DNA from: JBJHCA01 sp050485785
GTDB lineage: Bacteria; Bacteroidota; Bacteroidia; Chitinophagales; Saprospiraceae
Reading direction: 5' to 3'
DNA length: 24,829 bases
Assembly: GCA_050485785.1 (NCBI GenBank)
Contig: JBJHCA010000049.1
Coordinates: 1 to 24,829 of the forward strand
Both the position numbers and the translations under genes were made by a program. Below the pieces are notes generated by a model, which worked only from the letters and a program-made list of their open reading frames with translations, was not told where the DNA came from and did no database searches. Shown in pieces: positions 8,007 to 16,734 of the stretch; the stretch's first letter is position 1; each line of letters begins with the position of its first letter.

Positions 8007-9388
8007 AAGGGATCGGCGGTTTCTTCTTTTTCCAACAATGAGGATACAGCATCACGGAAGCGATCGCCGCGATCTTCAAAATTCTCAAACAAATCAAAGC
8101 TGGCACAGGCGGGCGACAAAAGCACCACATCGCCTTGTTCGGCTAAAAAATATGCAGCATCCACCGCGTCATCCATGGTGAACGTATCAATTATCGAAAT
8201 ACCCCTGCCGCCAAATGCATCGTGCAATTTGCTGTTCTCGAGTCCCAGGGTCACTATGGCTTTCACTTTGGACATGACAACCGGCAATACCGGGCTGTAA
8301 TCGTTTCCCTTATCAAGACCACCGGCTATCCAAATAACCGGCTTAATCATTGCCTGCAATGCAAACTGCACGGCATCCACATTGGTCGCCTTGCTGTCAT
8401 TCACAAACTCCACTCCGTCCACAGTACGAACAGGTTCCAGCCTGTGGGCAATGGGTTCAAAGGATTGAATATTTTGTATAGCTCTTTGTGGGCTTACTCC
8501 CATACAGACAGCTCCCTGAACTGCACATGCAGCATTAAAAAAGTTGTGCAGGCCTCTTACCTTCAGGGTGTCCAATATCATCGTTCCCCCCTCAGGATGG
8601 TCAAAGGTGATCTTCTTTTGGCTTTGATGGGGCATGCTTACGGGTATCAGCCGGCAATCCAGTCTGTGTGTACTGATGTATCCCGAAACAGCAAAATCAT
8701 CAGCATTGTATATCAGTGTATCATCTTCATTCATGCCATCGGCCATGGCCATTTTGGCATTGAGGTATTCTTCGAAATTGTTGTGATACCGATCCAGATG
8801 ATCCGGAGTGACGTTCAGGACAATTCCGGCATCGGGTCTGAAGTGGTAGACATCATCCAATTGGAAACTACTGACTTCAAGTACCCAGAAGTCTGGCGAA
8901 TGCGAACACAGCATTTCTGCCCAGCTCCTGCCGATATTACCTGCTACTTCCACATTCAATCCACTGTTTTTGAGAATGTGGTATACCATCATGGTAGTGG
9001 TGGATTTCCCGTTGCTACCGGTAATCGCTATTATGCGTCCCCGGTTAAAATGGAACGCCCATTCAATCTCGGATACCACCGGTTTGCCTGCAGCCCTCAG
9101 ACGCTTCATGATCAGTGATGATTCCGGTATTCCCGGGCTTTTAACCACCATGTCCATTGCCAGTATATCTGCCAGGGAATGGCCCTGCTGTTCAAAACGC
9201 ACACCAGCCTGAAGAAGCATGTCAACAGTATGGGAAGGAATGCTTGCATGCTCAGAGAGGAATACATCCAACCCTGCCTTTTTAGCCAGCATAGCTGCAC
9301 CCAGCCCGCTTTTTCCGGCACCCAGTACGGCAATGCTTTTCACCTGCAGCGGCTCACCCATCCATTCTATGTTGATTGTTGGTTCCAT
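8003..9388 (-). CDS. murD: UDP-N-acetylmuramoyl-L-alanine--D-glutamate ligase
   Basis: Cytoplasmic Mur ligase adding D-Glu to UDP-MurNAc-L-Ala. The 461 residues begin with a short extension, then the Rossmann-like loop VLGAGKSGLGAA (21-32), the ATP P-loop GSNGKST (124-130) and the NVTPDHLDRY segment; the C-domain shows NDSKATN and GGLDKGNDY. These are MurD-typical. It sits 8 bases after mraY and overlaps ftsW by 4 bases. Confidence 0.97.
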   Translation of the reverse strand: MEPTINIEWMGEPLQVKSIAVLGAGKSGLGAAMLAKKAGLDVFLSEHASIPSHTVDMLLQAGVRFEQQGHSLADILAMDMVVKSPGIPESSLIMKRLRAAGKPVVSEIEWAFHFNRGRIIAITGSNGKSTTTMMVYHILKNSGLNVEVAGNIGRSWAEMLCSHSPDFWVLEVSSFQLDDVYHFRPDAGIVLNVTPDHLDRYHNNFEEYLNAKMAMADGMNEDDTLIYNADDFAVSGYISTHRLDCRLIPVSMPHQSQKKITFDHPEGGTMILDTLKVRGLHNFFNAACAVQGAVCMGVSPQRAIQNIQSFEPIAHRLEPVRTVDGVEFVNDSKATNVDAVQFALQAMIKPVIWIAGGLDKGNDYSPVLPVVMSKVKAIVTLGLENSKLHDAFGGRGISIIDTFTMDDAVDAAYFLAEQGDVVLLSPACASFDLFENFEDRGDRFRDAVSSLLEKEETADPL

Positions 9389-9396
9389 TATGGTGA

Positions 9397-10650
9397 TTAG
9401 CGAACTTTAAGGGTAATTATGGTGAGTACTGCCAGCAGCATACCCACAATCCAGAATCGGGTTACTATTTTCGACTCGTGCATGCCCAGCTTTTGATAGT
9501 GGTGATGCAAGGGCGACATCAGAAAAATTCTGCGTCCTTCACCGTATTTTCTGCGGGTATACTTGAAATAGGCAACCTGCATAACTACAGACAGATTCTC
9601 GATCAGGAAAATGCCGCAAAGCACAGGTATGAGCAACTCCTTGCGCATCAGGATAGCCAGGGCCGCAATAATACCGCCAATGGTAAGGCTTCCGGTATCG
9701 CCCATAAAAACTTTGGCCGGATAGGCATTGTACCATAAAAAGCCAAGACAAGCCCCAACAAAGCAACCGCAGAAGATCACCAGTTCAGCACTTCCGGGTA
9801 TGAAAAGGATATTTAGATAATCAGCAAAAATGGCATTACTGGATACATAAGCCAATATAGCTAGCGTAGCCCCGATAATGCCGGAAACCCCGGCCGCCAG
9901 GCCGTCAATTCCATCGGTGAGGTTGGCAGCATTGCTTACTGCTGTCACAATAAAAATGACTGCTGGTACAAAGATGATCCATGCCAGGGTACCGGCATTA
10001 TCACCCATAAACCAAAGTAATCGCGCATAATCAAACTGATTATCCTTCAGGAAAGGCACATTGGTGAGTGTACCTTTAACCACGTACATTTTTTTCTCGA
10101 CACCATTGGCCAGTTCAATACGTTGTTCCTTAATGAGCTCAAACTGTCCGGCCTGATAGGCCGCCTCCCCTATTCGCAAAGTTATCCCGTCATGATGAAG
10201 CATTACCAGGGCAACGATTAGTCCCAATCCAACCTGGCCGAGGATCTTGAACTTGCCGCTCAGCCCCTGCTTATTTTTGAGAAACACCTTAATGTAATCG
10301 TCAAGAAACCCGATGGCTCCCATCCATAGGGTGGCCAGCAACATGATCTGAATGTATATATTATCTAAGCGGGCTATCAGCAAACAGGGGATTAAGATAG
10401 CCATGATGATGATGATACCTCCCATTGTTGGCGTGCCTTCTTTTTCCTTTTGGCCGCTCAACCCAAGGTCTCTGATCCGTTCACCCACTTGTCTTTTTTG
10501 GAGCATTCTGATAATCCTGCCTCCGTACAACATGGAAATGATGAGAGACAAAATGATGGCCAGGCCCACCCGAAAAGTAATATACCGGAACAGCCCGGCT
10601 CCTGCCAGGTCATAATGCGTATCAATGTAGTCGAATAAATGGTACAGCAT
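9397..10650 (-). CDS. mraY: Phospho-N-acetylmuramoyl-pentapeptide transferase
   Basis: Integral membrane enzyme that moves phospho-MurNAc-pentapeptide to undecaprenyl phosphate, giving lipid I. Catalytic features are D117-D118 in GFLDDYIK, NLTDGIDGLAAG (243-254), FMGDTGS (315-321) and the HHH motif (382-384). At 417 residues it is longer than the roughly 360 of E. coli MraY; the extra length is mainly a hydrophilic loop of about 50 residues (155-205) between two membrane segments, which I associate with Bacteroidota MraY. It starts 9 bases after murE. Confidence 0.97.
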   Translation of the reverse strand: MLYHLFDYIDTHYDLAGAGLFRYITFRVGLAIILSLIISMLYGGRIIRMLQKRQVGERIRDLGLSGQKEKEGTPTMGGIIIIMAILIPCLLIARLDNIYIQIMLLATLWMGAIGFLDDYIKVFLKNKQGLSGKFKILGQVGLGLIVALVMLHHDGITLRIGEAAYQAGQFELIKEQRIELANGVEKKMYVVKGTLTNVPFLKDNQFDYARLLWFMGDNAGTLAWIIFVPAVIFIVTAVSNAANLTDGIDGLAAGVSGIIGATLAILAYVSSNAIFADYLNILFIPGSAELVIFCGCFVGACLGFLWYNAYPAKVFMGDTGSLTIGGIIAALAILMRKELLIPVLCGIFLIENLSVVMQVAYFKYTRRKYGEGRRIFLMSPLHHHYQKLGMHESKIVTRFWIVGMLLAVLTIITLKVR

Positions 10651-10659
10651 TGCCGGGGG

Positions 10660-12141
10660 TTAATTCAGATTAATTTCAAGTCCTTCAAAACAGCGGCGCA
10701 AAACTTCACGGTCATCAAATGGGTGCTTTACGCCCTTGATTTCCTGATACTGTTCATGGCCTTTGCCTGCCACCACTATCACGTCACCGGCCTCGGCATG
10801 CATGCATGCCGCTTTGATGGCCTGGGTCCGATCGGGTATAGCGATGTACTTATTGGTAAACTCAGGAGTGATCCCCTGAATCATGTCATCGATGATGCTT
10901 TGCGGGTCTTCATCCCTTGGATTATCTGAAGTAAGTATGACCCGGTCACTCCATGAAACGGCAATTCGGGCCATGAGCGGCCGTTTTTGCTTATCGCGAT
11001 TACCTCCGCATCCTACCACGGTATGAATCCGTCCACCCTGGCGGATGGCATCAACACTGCGCAGTATTTTTTCCAGGGCATCGGGGGTATGTGCATAATC
11101 CACTATGCCCAGCACCTGAGCAGACGGGTTATAGATGCACTCAAAACGACCAGGTACCGGGGTCTGACTACTGAGAGCCAGTAATATTTCATCGCGGTCA
11201 AACTGAAGTTCGCGTGCAAGGGTGTAAACTGCCATCAGATTAGAGGCATTGAAAATGCCCAACAAAGAGCTATGTATCTCCTTATCTTCCACTTGCATCA
11301 CAAGCCCCTGAATGCCATTCTCGATAATGCGTACAGGATACTTTGTATTACCGTGTAATCCGTAAGCAACCTTGTTGGCGACTGTATTCTGAAGCATGTA
11401 GCCGGCTCTTTTATCGTCCATATTGGCAATGGCCAGGGCATGGCTTCCCAGATCGTCAAACAGGCGTTTTTTAACGTCGATATACTCGCGAAATGAGCCG
11501 TGATAATCGAGATGATCGTGAGTTACATTGGTAAAAATAGCGGCATCATACTGCAATGCTGCGATCCGCTCCTGATGAATGGCGTGTGAGCTCACTTCCA
11601 TAAAGGCATAGCGACAGCCGGCTTCCACCATTTCAGCGAGTAACCGGTTGAGCGATACCGGGTCCGGTGTGGTATGTGTAGCCGGCAGTACGGCTCGTCC
11701 AATGCGGTTTTCAATGGTGGATAACAGTCCGCATTTGAAACCGAGTGAAGTGAACACCTGATAGCAAAGCGTAGCAATGGTAGTTTTGCCATTGGTTCCG
11801 GTGATACCGGTAAGAATGAGCTGTTTATGCGGTTCTCCGTAATACAGGTTAGCCCAAAAGCCACAAGCCCGGGCAACATTGGAATATGTTACCCAGGCTA
11901 TGGAAGAACGAACTGTAGTGTAGAGTGTGAATTTTGATGTATCGCAGACAATGCAAACTGCACCCTGTTCGATAGCCCGATCAATAAAGTCGTGACCATC
12001 AACGCGGGTGCCCCGGATGGCGAAAAACACATACCCATCGCGCACTTCCCTGCTGTCGGAAGTGATTCCCCTGATCTCAGCAGCGGTGTTACCACTGAAG
12101 TGATCCGGTGAAAAGTGATGGATAAATTTTTCGAGTTTCAT
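10660..12141 (-). CDS. murE: UDP-MurNAc-L-Ala-D-Glu--meso-2,6-diaminopimelate ligase
   Basis: Mur ligase adding the third stem residue. In 493 residues: UDP-sugar domain with TSDSR (27-31), P-loop GTNGKT (115-120), the lysine region DVKKRLF with K224 as the expected carbamylated residue, and DNPR (406-409). DNPR is the known specificity motif for meso-diaminopimelate, so the wall should be DAP-type. The next ligase in the pathway, murF, does not appear anywhere in this window. The gene begins 3 bases after the ftsI stop. Confidence 0.97.
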   Translation of the reverse strand: MKLEKFIHHFSPDHFSGNTAAEIRGITSDSREVRDGYVFFAIRGTRVDGHDFIDRAIEQGAVCIVCDTSKFTLYTTVRSSIAWVTYSNVARACGFWANLYYGEPHKQLILTGITGTNGKTTIATLCYQVFTSLGFKCGLLSTIENRIGRAVLPATHTTPDPVSLNRLLAEMVEAGCRYAFMEVSSHAIHQERIAALQYDAAIFTNVTHDHLDYHGSFREYIDVKKRLFDDLGSHALAIANMDDKRAGYMLQNTVANKVAYGLHGNTKYPVRIIENGIQGLVMQVEDKEIHSSLLGIFNASNLMAVYTLARELQFDRDEILLALSSQTPVPGRFECIYNPSAQVLGIVDYAHTPDALEKILRSVDAIRQGGRIHTVVGCGGNRDKQKRPLMARIAVSWSDRVILTSDNPRDEDPQSIIDDMIQGITPEFTNKYIAIPDRTQAIKAACMHAEAGDVIVVAGKGHEQYQEIKGVKHPFDDREVLRRCFEGLEINLN

Positions 12142-12144
12142 GAG

Positions 12145-14262
12145 TTACATTTCCATTTTAAGTGCAACGATCTGGCCGGCAGCCTTAACTCCGGGTGATA
12201 CATTTTGAGAGGTAACTTTCCCCACCCCCTCGGTATGTACCCTGAGTCCTTCTTTTTCGAGCAGAAAAAGAGCATCGCGAAGCCCCATACCCACAACATT
12301 GGGAACTTCGCCGGCTTTTACGGATCTTGTCAGTAATTCCAGGGCTGCATCAGAAGGCCTGGCTACCGTCCAATCGCTGTCAGTATTTTGAACATAGGGA
12401 ATCCCTATGGCATGCAGAACTTTATGAAAATCGCTCCTGAGGCCGACATCAAAACCGGGCAGCATAGAAGCTGAAGCGATGAGAGGCTGACGGTTGAGCA
12501 CGGTACTTTCCCTTGACCGGTGCAACCATATCTTGTCGGCCATCTCCTTGAAAACGGGAGCGGCTACTGTCCCTCCGTAAAAACCGTTACGCCGCGGATT
12601 GTGAATCATCACAATGCACGAGTACACCGGATCGTGGGCTGGAAAGTAGCCGACAAACGAGGCCCTGTATACGGGTCTGCCTTCTTCAAGCTGATCGTAT
12701 ACCTGTGCGGTACCTGTTTTTCCCGACAAAGTGTAGTGTGTGGAATTTATGTTGCTTGCTGTTCCCTTTTGCACCACACTGCGCAAAAAGTCCCTGGCTG
12801 TATTTACAGTAGATGCCGAAGCAATATTCTTCTTAAGAACCCGGGGTCCGTATTTTTCAATGGTTTTACCGTAATCCACAATCTCACTTACCAGATATGG
12901 TTTCATCATGGTACCGTTGTTGGCCACTGCATTGTACAGCATAAGCATTTGAAGCGGGGTGAGACTTACTTCATAACCGATGGCCATCCACGGCAGGGTG
13001 ATACCGCTCCAACGGTCATCGGGGTTAGACGGATCTTTGATGTATGGCCGTCCTTCACCGTCAATCTCAATGCCCGTTTGCATACCAACACCCAGTTTTT
13101 TCAAGGCTTTGATAAAAGCCTCCGGTTTACCGGTTTGCTGAAAATGCGTATACACCAGTGTGGCCATACCTACGTTGGACGACATGGCAAAAGCATCCCT
13201 GAGCGGTGCGGTTTCTTTCTGATGATCGCGGGAATCCTCCATGGTCTGATCAAAAAACTGCATATGTCCGCGCATCAGTGCAACTTCGTCATCGGCCTTG
13301 ACATAGCCGCCGTCAAGGAGTGCCAACAAGGTGGCCAACTTAAAAGTAGAGCCGTGTTCCACACTTTCTCCCACGGCGTAATTGTATGTTTCCCAGTATC
13401 CGTTTCTCGTTCTGGTGATGTTGGAAATTCCTGCAATAGCTCCGGTTTTCACTTCCATGCAAACGGCACAGCCATAGTCAGCCTCATGGCGCTCAAGCCC
13501 GTTTACCAGGCTCTGGTGTACGGCCCACTGAACTTCGGGATCAATAGTAGTAACTACATCCGCACCGGGACGCGGGGAAATCTTTCTGACGTCTTCCACA
13601 GGCACCCAGATGTTTCCCGGCCTGCGTTGCATGAGCTGCCAGCCCGACTCTCCTTTCAAATAATCATTAAACCGGCCTTCGAGTCCTACAGGATGAGCTC
13701 CTTCGCGGACATAGCCGAGGGTACGGTGTGCCAGAATCCCATAGGGCTGATGCCGCTTGTTCTGACGCTCAATGATGAGTCCGCCTCTGAATCTTCCGTC
13801 CCGGAACAAGGGGAAAGTTCTGAGTTCGCGCACCTGCTCATAACTGACATCACGGGCCAGGAGGAAATACCGGTCTCCCCTTTTCCGGGCATCATCGAGC
13901 ATGGCGCGTACTTCACGTGCAGATTTGTCGGGAATAATGGTAGCGGCCAGTCTGATGGCGAGTGAATCGCGGTTTTTTTCATATCGGTCATTGCGTATTA
14001 CCTGTTCAGAAAGGTCCACCCGGATTTCAAAGTAGGGCAATGAAGAAACCAGCAAGCTGCCGTCGCGGGCCAGAATACTTCCCCGCTCGCCTTCGATGGC
14101 CTGATAACGCAGACCGGCTTCAGCCCGTTCGCGCACCGTGTCTTTTTCCTGCCACTGAATAGTGAACACGCGGAAAAATACGGCAACGGCCATCAACAGC
14201 AGAACTATTGACAGCCCGTATAACCTCCATAATATTTCGCGCTTGGCACTCATGGCTTTCAA
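12145..14262 (-). CDS. ftsI: Septal peptidoglycan D,D-transpeptidase FtsI (PBP3-like) with PASTA domain
   Basis: Class B penicillin-binding protein that crosslinks septal peptidoglycan; partner of FtsW. The 705 residues comprise a membrane anchor (about 14-34), a PBP dimerisation domain (about 55-235), a transpeptidase domain (about 260-580) with active-site S305-T-F-K308, S361-S-N363 and K515-T-G517, and one C-terminal PASTA domain beginning PNVVGM (654) and ending at the C-terminus. E. coli FtsI lacks PASTA and is about 590 residues, so this is the longer PASTA-bearing form. It overlaps ftsL by 4 bases and is followed 3 bases later by murE. Confidence 0.96.
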   Translation of the reverse strand: MKAMSAKREILWRLYGLSIVLLLMAVAVFFRVFTIQWQEKDTVRERAEAGLRYQAIEGERGSILARDGSLLVSSLPYFEIRVDLSEQVIRNDRYEKNRDSLAIRLAATIIPDKSAREVRAMLDDARKRGDRYFLLARDVSYEQVRELRTFPLFRDGRFRGGLIIERQNKRHQPYGILAHRTLGYVREGAHPVGLEGRFNDYLKGESGWQLMQRRPGNIWVPVEDVRKISPRPGADVVTTIDPEVQWAVHQSLVNGLERHEADYGCAVCMEVKTGAIAGISNITRTRNGYWETYNYAVGESVEHGSTFKLATLLALLDGGYVKADDEVALMRGHMQFFDQTMEDSRDHQKETAPLRDAFAMSSNVGMATLVYTHFQQTGKPEAFIKALKKLGVGMQTGIEIDGEGRPYIKDPSNPDDRWSGITLPWMAIGYEVSLTPLQMLMLYNAVANNGTMMKPYLVSEIVDYGKTIEKYGPRVLKKNIASASTVNTARDFLRSVVQKGTASNINSTHYTLSGKTGTAQVYDQLEEGRPVYRASFVGYFPAHDPVYSCIVMIHNPRRNGFYGGTVAAPVFKEMADKIWLHRSRESTVLNRQPLIASASMLPGFDVGLRSDFHKVLHAIGIPYVQNTDSDWTVARPSDAALELLTRSVKAGEVPNVVGMGLRDALFLLEKEGLRVHTEGVGKVTSQNVSPGVKAAGQIVALKMEM

Positions 14263-14615
14263 GGTTTCATTTCCGGGTCAACAATGATGATTCCCGGGGC
14301 AGTTGTTGACGACTGCAATCCCAGGGGGCGAACTCTCTCGCGAATAGTGGCTTCGCGATGAAGCAAATTATACTCTGACTTCATTGACATGAATTGCCAC
14401 CGCAATTCGCGATTGGTTTCTTCCAAAGCATGTATGGAGCGTATCTTTTTCTCGGCACTGTGAACGTTGCCGATGTAGACGAGGGCCAGCAGGGCCAGGA
14501 AGCAGACATAGATCAGGTTATCGCGAAGGAGCCTGGTGCTGAAGCCCCAGAATCCCTTGTCCTGGTCCAGCATTTCATCTACCTGCCATTCGTTTTCTAG
14601 CTTACGTGTTTCCAT
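14259..14615 (-). CDS. ftsL: FtsL-like divisome protein
   Basis: Small bitopic protein of 118 residues between rsmH and ftsI, the position of FtsL. One membrane helix (about 33-49) follows a charged cytoplasmic tail; residues 53-90 are charged and heptad-like, fitting the periplasmic coiled coil that pairs with FtsB/DivIC and FtsQ. I chose the ATG at 14615, one base after the rsmH stop, because a longer reading frame back to 14684 would overlap rsmH by 68 bases. Sequence alone is weak for FtsL; context carries the call. Confidence 0.85.
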   Translation of the reverse strand: METRKLENEWQVDEMLDQDKGFWGFSTRLLRDNLIYVCFLALLALVYIGNVHSAEKKIRSIHALEETNRELRWQFMSMKSEYNLLHREATIRERVRPLGLQSSTTAPGIIIVDPEMKP

Positions 14616-14616
14616 A

Positions 14617-15516
14617 TCATATCTTTTCAGCAACCCTGAGCTTTGCACTGCGTGCCCTGGGATTAGCTCTGATTTCATCTTCATCCGGCAGAACCGGAGA
14701 TTTACCTATTTCTGCAAAAGGCCGGTAAATACGACCCTTGTCATCTTTAATAAATGACCCATCCGGAGTTCCTTTACGCATGTAGTACTTCACCATTCTG
14801 TCTTCGAGCGAGTGGTACGAGATCACAACCAGTCTGCCACCCGGCCTGAGAGCCGCTACCGAGGTTTTCAAAAACTCATCAAGCGACTCAAGCTCTCCGT
14901 TCACCGCCATTCGCAAGGCCTGAAAGACCTGTGCCAGGTAGCGGTTTCTTTTTCCCTTTACATGGGCATCCGCTACTTTCATGAGGTCACCAATGGTGGA
15001 AAACGGCTTGGTAGCCCTAGCCTGCACCATTGCCTCGGCCAGTGTTCTGGCATTGCGCACCTCACCGCCTTTGCTCAGAATATCCTGAATTTCGGCAGCC
15101 GGTAAGCGGTTAAGCAAATCGGCAGCGGTAGTTTCGCCTGCCTGATGCATCCTCATGTCCAGCGGCCCGTCGAACCTGAAGCTAAACCCTCTGCTTCCTT
15201 CATCGAGCTGGTGGGATGAAACTCCAAGATCAGCCAGAATGCCATCCACCAGATCGATGCCATAGTATTTGAGGAACCTGCCGAGGTACCTGAAATTGGC
15301 ATGCACAAAAGTGACCCGAGGGTCATTTGGAGCATGCTTTACGGCATCTTCATCCTGATCGAAGGCCAGCAATCTGCCTTTGGGTCCAAGCTTACTAAGG
15401 ATGGCAAGAGTATGGCCTGCCGCACCCATGGTAACATCAACATACACCCCGTCGGGTTGAATATTGAGTGCTTGTACTACAGTATGTAAAAGAACTGGTG
15501 TGTGATAGGCCCCCAT
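14617..15516 (-). CDS. rsmH: 16S rRNA (cytosine1402-N4)-methyltransferase RsmH (MraW)
   Basis: SAM-dependent methyltransferase acting on C1402 of 16S rRNA. The 299 residues open with YHTPVLL (4-10), a hallmark of RsmH, then the SAM loop YVDVTMGAAGHT (25-36) and LAFDQDEDA. Further family blocks are GILADLGVSSHQLD, RGFSFRFDGPLDMRM and VVISYHSLEDRMVK. The gene starts 2 bases after the mraZ stop, as in most dcw clusters. Confidence 0.97.
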   Translation of the reverse strand: MGAYHTPVLLHTVVQALNIQPDGVYVDVTMGAAGHTLAILSKLGPKGRLLAFDQDEDAVKHAPNDPRVTFVHANFRYLGRFLKYYGIDLVDGILADLGVSSHQLDEGSRGFSFRFDGPLDMRMHQAGETTAADLLNRLPAAEIQDILSKGGEVRNARTLAEAMVQARATKPFSTIGDLMKVADAHVKGKRNRYLAQVFQALRMAVNGELESLDEFLKTSVAALRPGGRLVVISYHSLEDRMVKYYMRKGTPDGSFIKDDKGRIYRPFAEIGKSPVLPDEDEIRANPRARSAKLRVAEKI

Positions 15517-15518
15517 GT

Positions 15519-15980
15519 CTACTCTTCCGTTTGCCGGCTTCCTCCCATCACACGTTCTGCCAACGCTGCATAATTTTCAGGTGCTTCATCCAAAATGGCG
15601 TCGTAAGCATCCTTTGCCCATATTTCAATACGGTTGAAGTATGCAAACACGATTACATCCTTATCGATGCCTGCGTAGTCAGCCAGGCGTTTTGGGATCA
15701 GGATGCGCTCAGCACTGTCGAGTGTAGTTTCGGTGGCCCCGCGATGGATAAAGCGAACGAAATCGCGGTTCTCCTTCACATACATATTGAGGCCAGAAAG
15801 CTCATCAGTAAGTTTATTCCACTCTTCGCGGGTGTACACAGCAAGATTTTTCTCCAGGCCACGGTTGAGCACCAAACCATAATCGGTCCTTGTACCCAAC
15901 TGGCGCATGAGTGCCGTAGGAAGCTTCAGTCTTCCTTTGGCGTCAATCTTACATTCATATTCTCCGAGAAGATGGTTCAT
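15519..15980 (-). CDS. mraZ: Transcriptional regulator MraZ
   Basis: First gene of the cluster. MraZ is a DNA-binding protein with two AbrB/SpoVT-like repeats that forms rings and, in E. coli and Mycoplasma, controls its own operon. In 153 residues the first repeat carries DAKGRLKLP (13-21) and the second SAERILIP followed by a region ending FNRIEIW. Its expected operator is visible upstream at 16024-16048 next to a promoter element, consistent with autoregulation. The start MNHLLGEYE is the normal MraZ N-terminus. Confidence 0.96.
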   Translation of the reverse strand: MNHLLGEYECKIDAKGRLKLPTALMRQLGTRTDYGLVLNRGLEKNLAVYTREEWNKLTDELSGLNMYVKENRDFVRFIHRGATETTLDSAERILIPKRLADYAGIDKDVIVFAYFNRIEIWAKDAYDAILDEAPENYAALAERVMGGSRQTEE

Positions 15981-16007
15981 AAGCTTGTTTCAGCACACTT
16001 TGCCGTT

Positions 16008-16015
16008 CAAAAGTA
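16008..16015 (-). promoter_or_regulatory. Candidate -7 element of the dcw promoter (TACTTTTG)
   Basis: On the minus strand TACTTTTG matches the Bacteroidota -7 consensus TAnnTTTG exactly. It lies 27 bases before the mraZ ATG, giving a leader of roughly 20 bases. No clear TTG -33 element is seen 17-23 bases upstream; that space is occupied by the MraZ boxes. Confidence 0.6.
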
Positions 16016-16023
16016 TAACATTT

Positions 16024-16048
16024 CCCACAATCACACACTTTTACCCAC
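16024..16048 (-). promoter_or_regulatory. Candidate MraZ operator: three GTGGG-like boxes in 10-base phase
   Basis: Reading the minus strand: GTGGG, 5-base spacer TAAAA, GTGTG, spacer TGATT, GTGGG. Known MraZ sites in E. coli are tandem TGGG boxes separated by 5-base spacers, so the spacing matches and two of three boxes are perfect. The operator begins 8 bases upstream of the TACTTTTG element and covers the expected -33 position, so MraZ bound here would be placed to block or modulate RNA polymerase. Confidence 0.72.
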
Positions 16049-16559
16049 ATTTTTTTTCATAAATGTTGGCGGCGCAGTTCTCCAAAACGGGCTTATAAAA
16101 CGCTGAGATGCTTGTATATAAAGAGTTTTAGTTGAAAAATGAACCCTAAAAAAAAGTTAAAAAAAATTTCACAGAAAAATGGCCTCAGGCCCTAAAGTCA
16201 GGCATAAATTTGGCAAATGAGTTGATAACTAGTAGAATTTAAAGATTTTACATAGTCACTTCAGGATTTGAAAAATTGGTGGGAAAATGTGGTAATTTTT
16301 TTTATTTCGTAATAACTCTAAATGGGATTCTGAACCCTTTACTTCATCGTAGGAGCAAAAGGCAGCTGTCTGATTCCGTATTCCGGTGTTATGGCCATAC
16401 CGCGAAAGTTGCTTTGGGTGGGTTTTTTACATATCTTTTTGTGGGCGGTGTTCCACCGCTGAGAATGTGAACAGTTTACCGTTTGGTAAATACAAAGCAG
16501 TACAATAAAGTAAAAATGGCAGGTAAGCCAGCTATATGGGCAAAGGGGGAAAAATGCCA

Positions 16560-16598
16560 TGGCCCCCGTACAGTCAAACGGATTATTGCCGGGGGCCA
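16560..16598. repeat. GC-rich inverted repeat with 9-base perfect arms
   Basis: TGGCCCCCG (16560-16568) is perfectly complementary to CGGGGGCCA (16590-16598) across a 21-base loop. No T-run follows on the plus strand and only a short T5 five bases after on the minus strand, so it is not a good terminator. It stands out from its AT-rich surroundings. Its function is unknown. Confidence 0.6.
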
Positions 16599-16703
16599 AC
16601 AAAAAGCTATCAATAATACAACATGAACACTAAATCAATGAGATGACGCTTTTAACCCTGTAATTTGTCGCTAACACACACGGCCCGGCGGGTTGCCAAA
16701 TCA

Positions 16704-16711
16704 TACCTTTG
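16704..16711 (+). promoter_or_regulatory. Candidate -7 element TACCTTTG
   Basis: Exact match to TAnnTTTG, 23 bases before the ATG at 16735. No convincing TTG -33 element lies at the usual distance. It probably drives the GyrI-like gene and perhaps the following VOC genes. Confidence 0.45.
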
Positions 16712-16734
16712 CCTAAGCAGAATTAAAGAAACCG

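Larger units (their letters stand above)
15981..16734. other. 754-base intergenic region between mraZ and the accessory cluster
   Basis: This divergent gap holds the mraZ promoter and operator at its left end and a TACCTTTG element at its right end. Between about 16060 and 16550 the sequence is AT-rich with frequent stops. The short open frames there (for example plus 16276-16470 and minus 16339-16602) show no recognisable protein character. A GC-rich inverted repeat lies at 16560-16598. I see no tRNA, rRNA or conserved small RNA. Confidence 0.7.

Noticed and set aside
8222..9118. 298-codon open frame on the plus strand opposite murD
   Set aside because: Fully inside murD and without family features; a shadow of murD codon use.
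12520..13965. 481-codon open frame on the plus strand opposite ftsI
   Set aside because: It is antisense to the transpeptidase domain of ftsI, has no recognisable motifs and is His/Cys/Arg-rich in an unprotein-like way; a codon-bias shadow.
14616..14684. N-terminal extension of FtsL by 23 residues
   Set aside because: It would overlap the conserved end of rsmH by 68 bases, while an ATG one base after the rsmH stop gives a normal FtsL length.
16276..16602. Short open frames on both strands between mraZ and the GyrI-like gene
   Set aside because: No start context, no family resemblance and no neighbour support; treated as non-coding.
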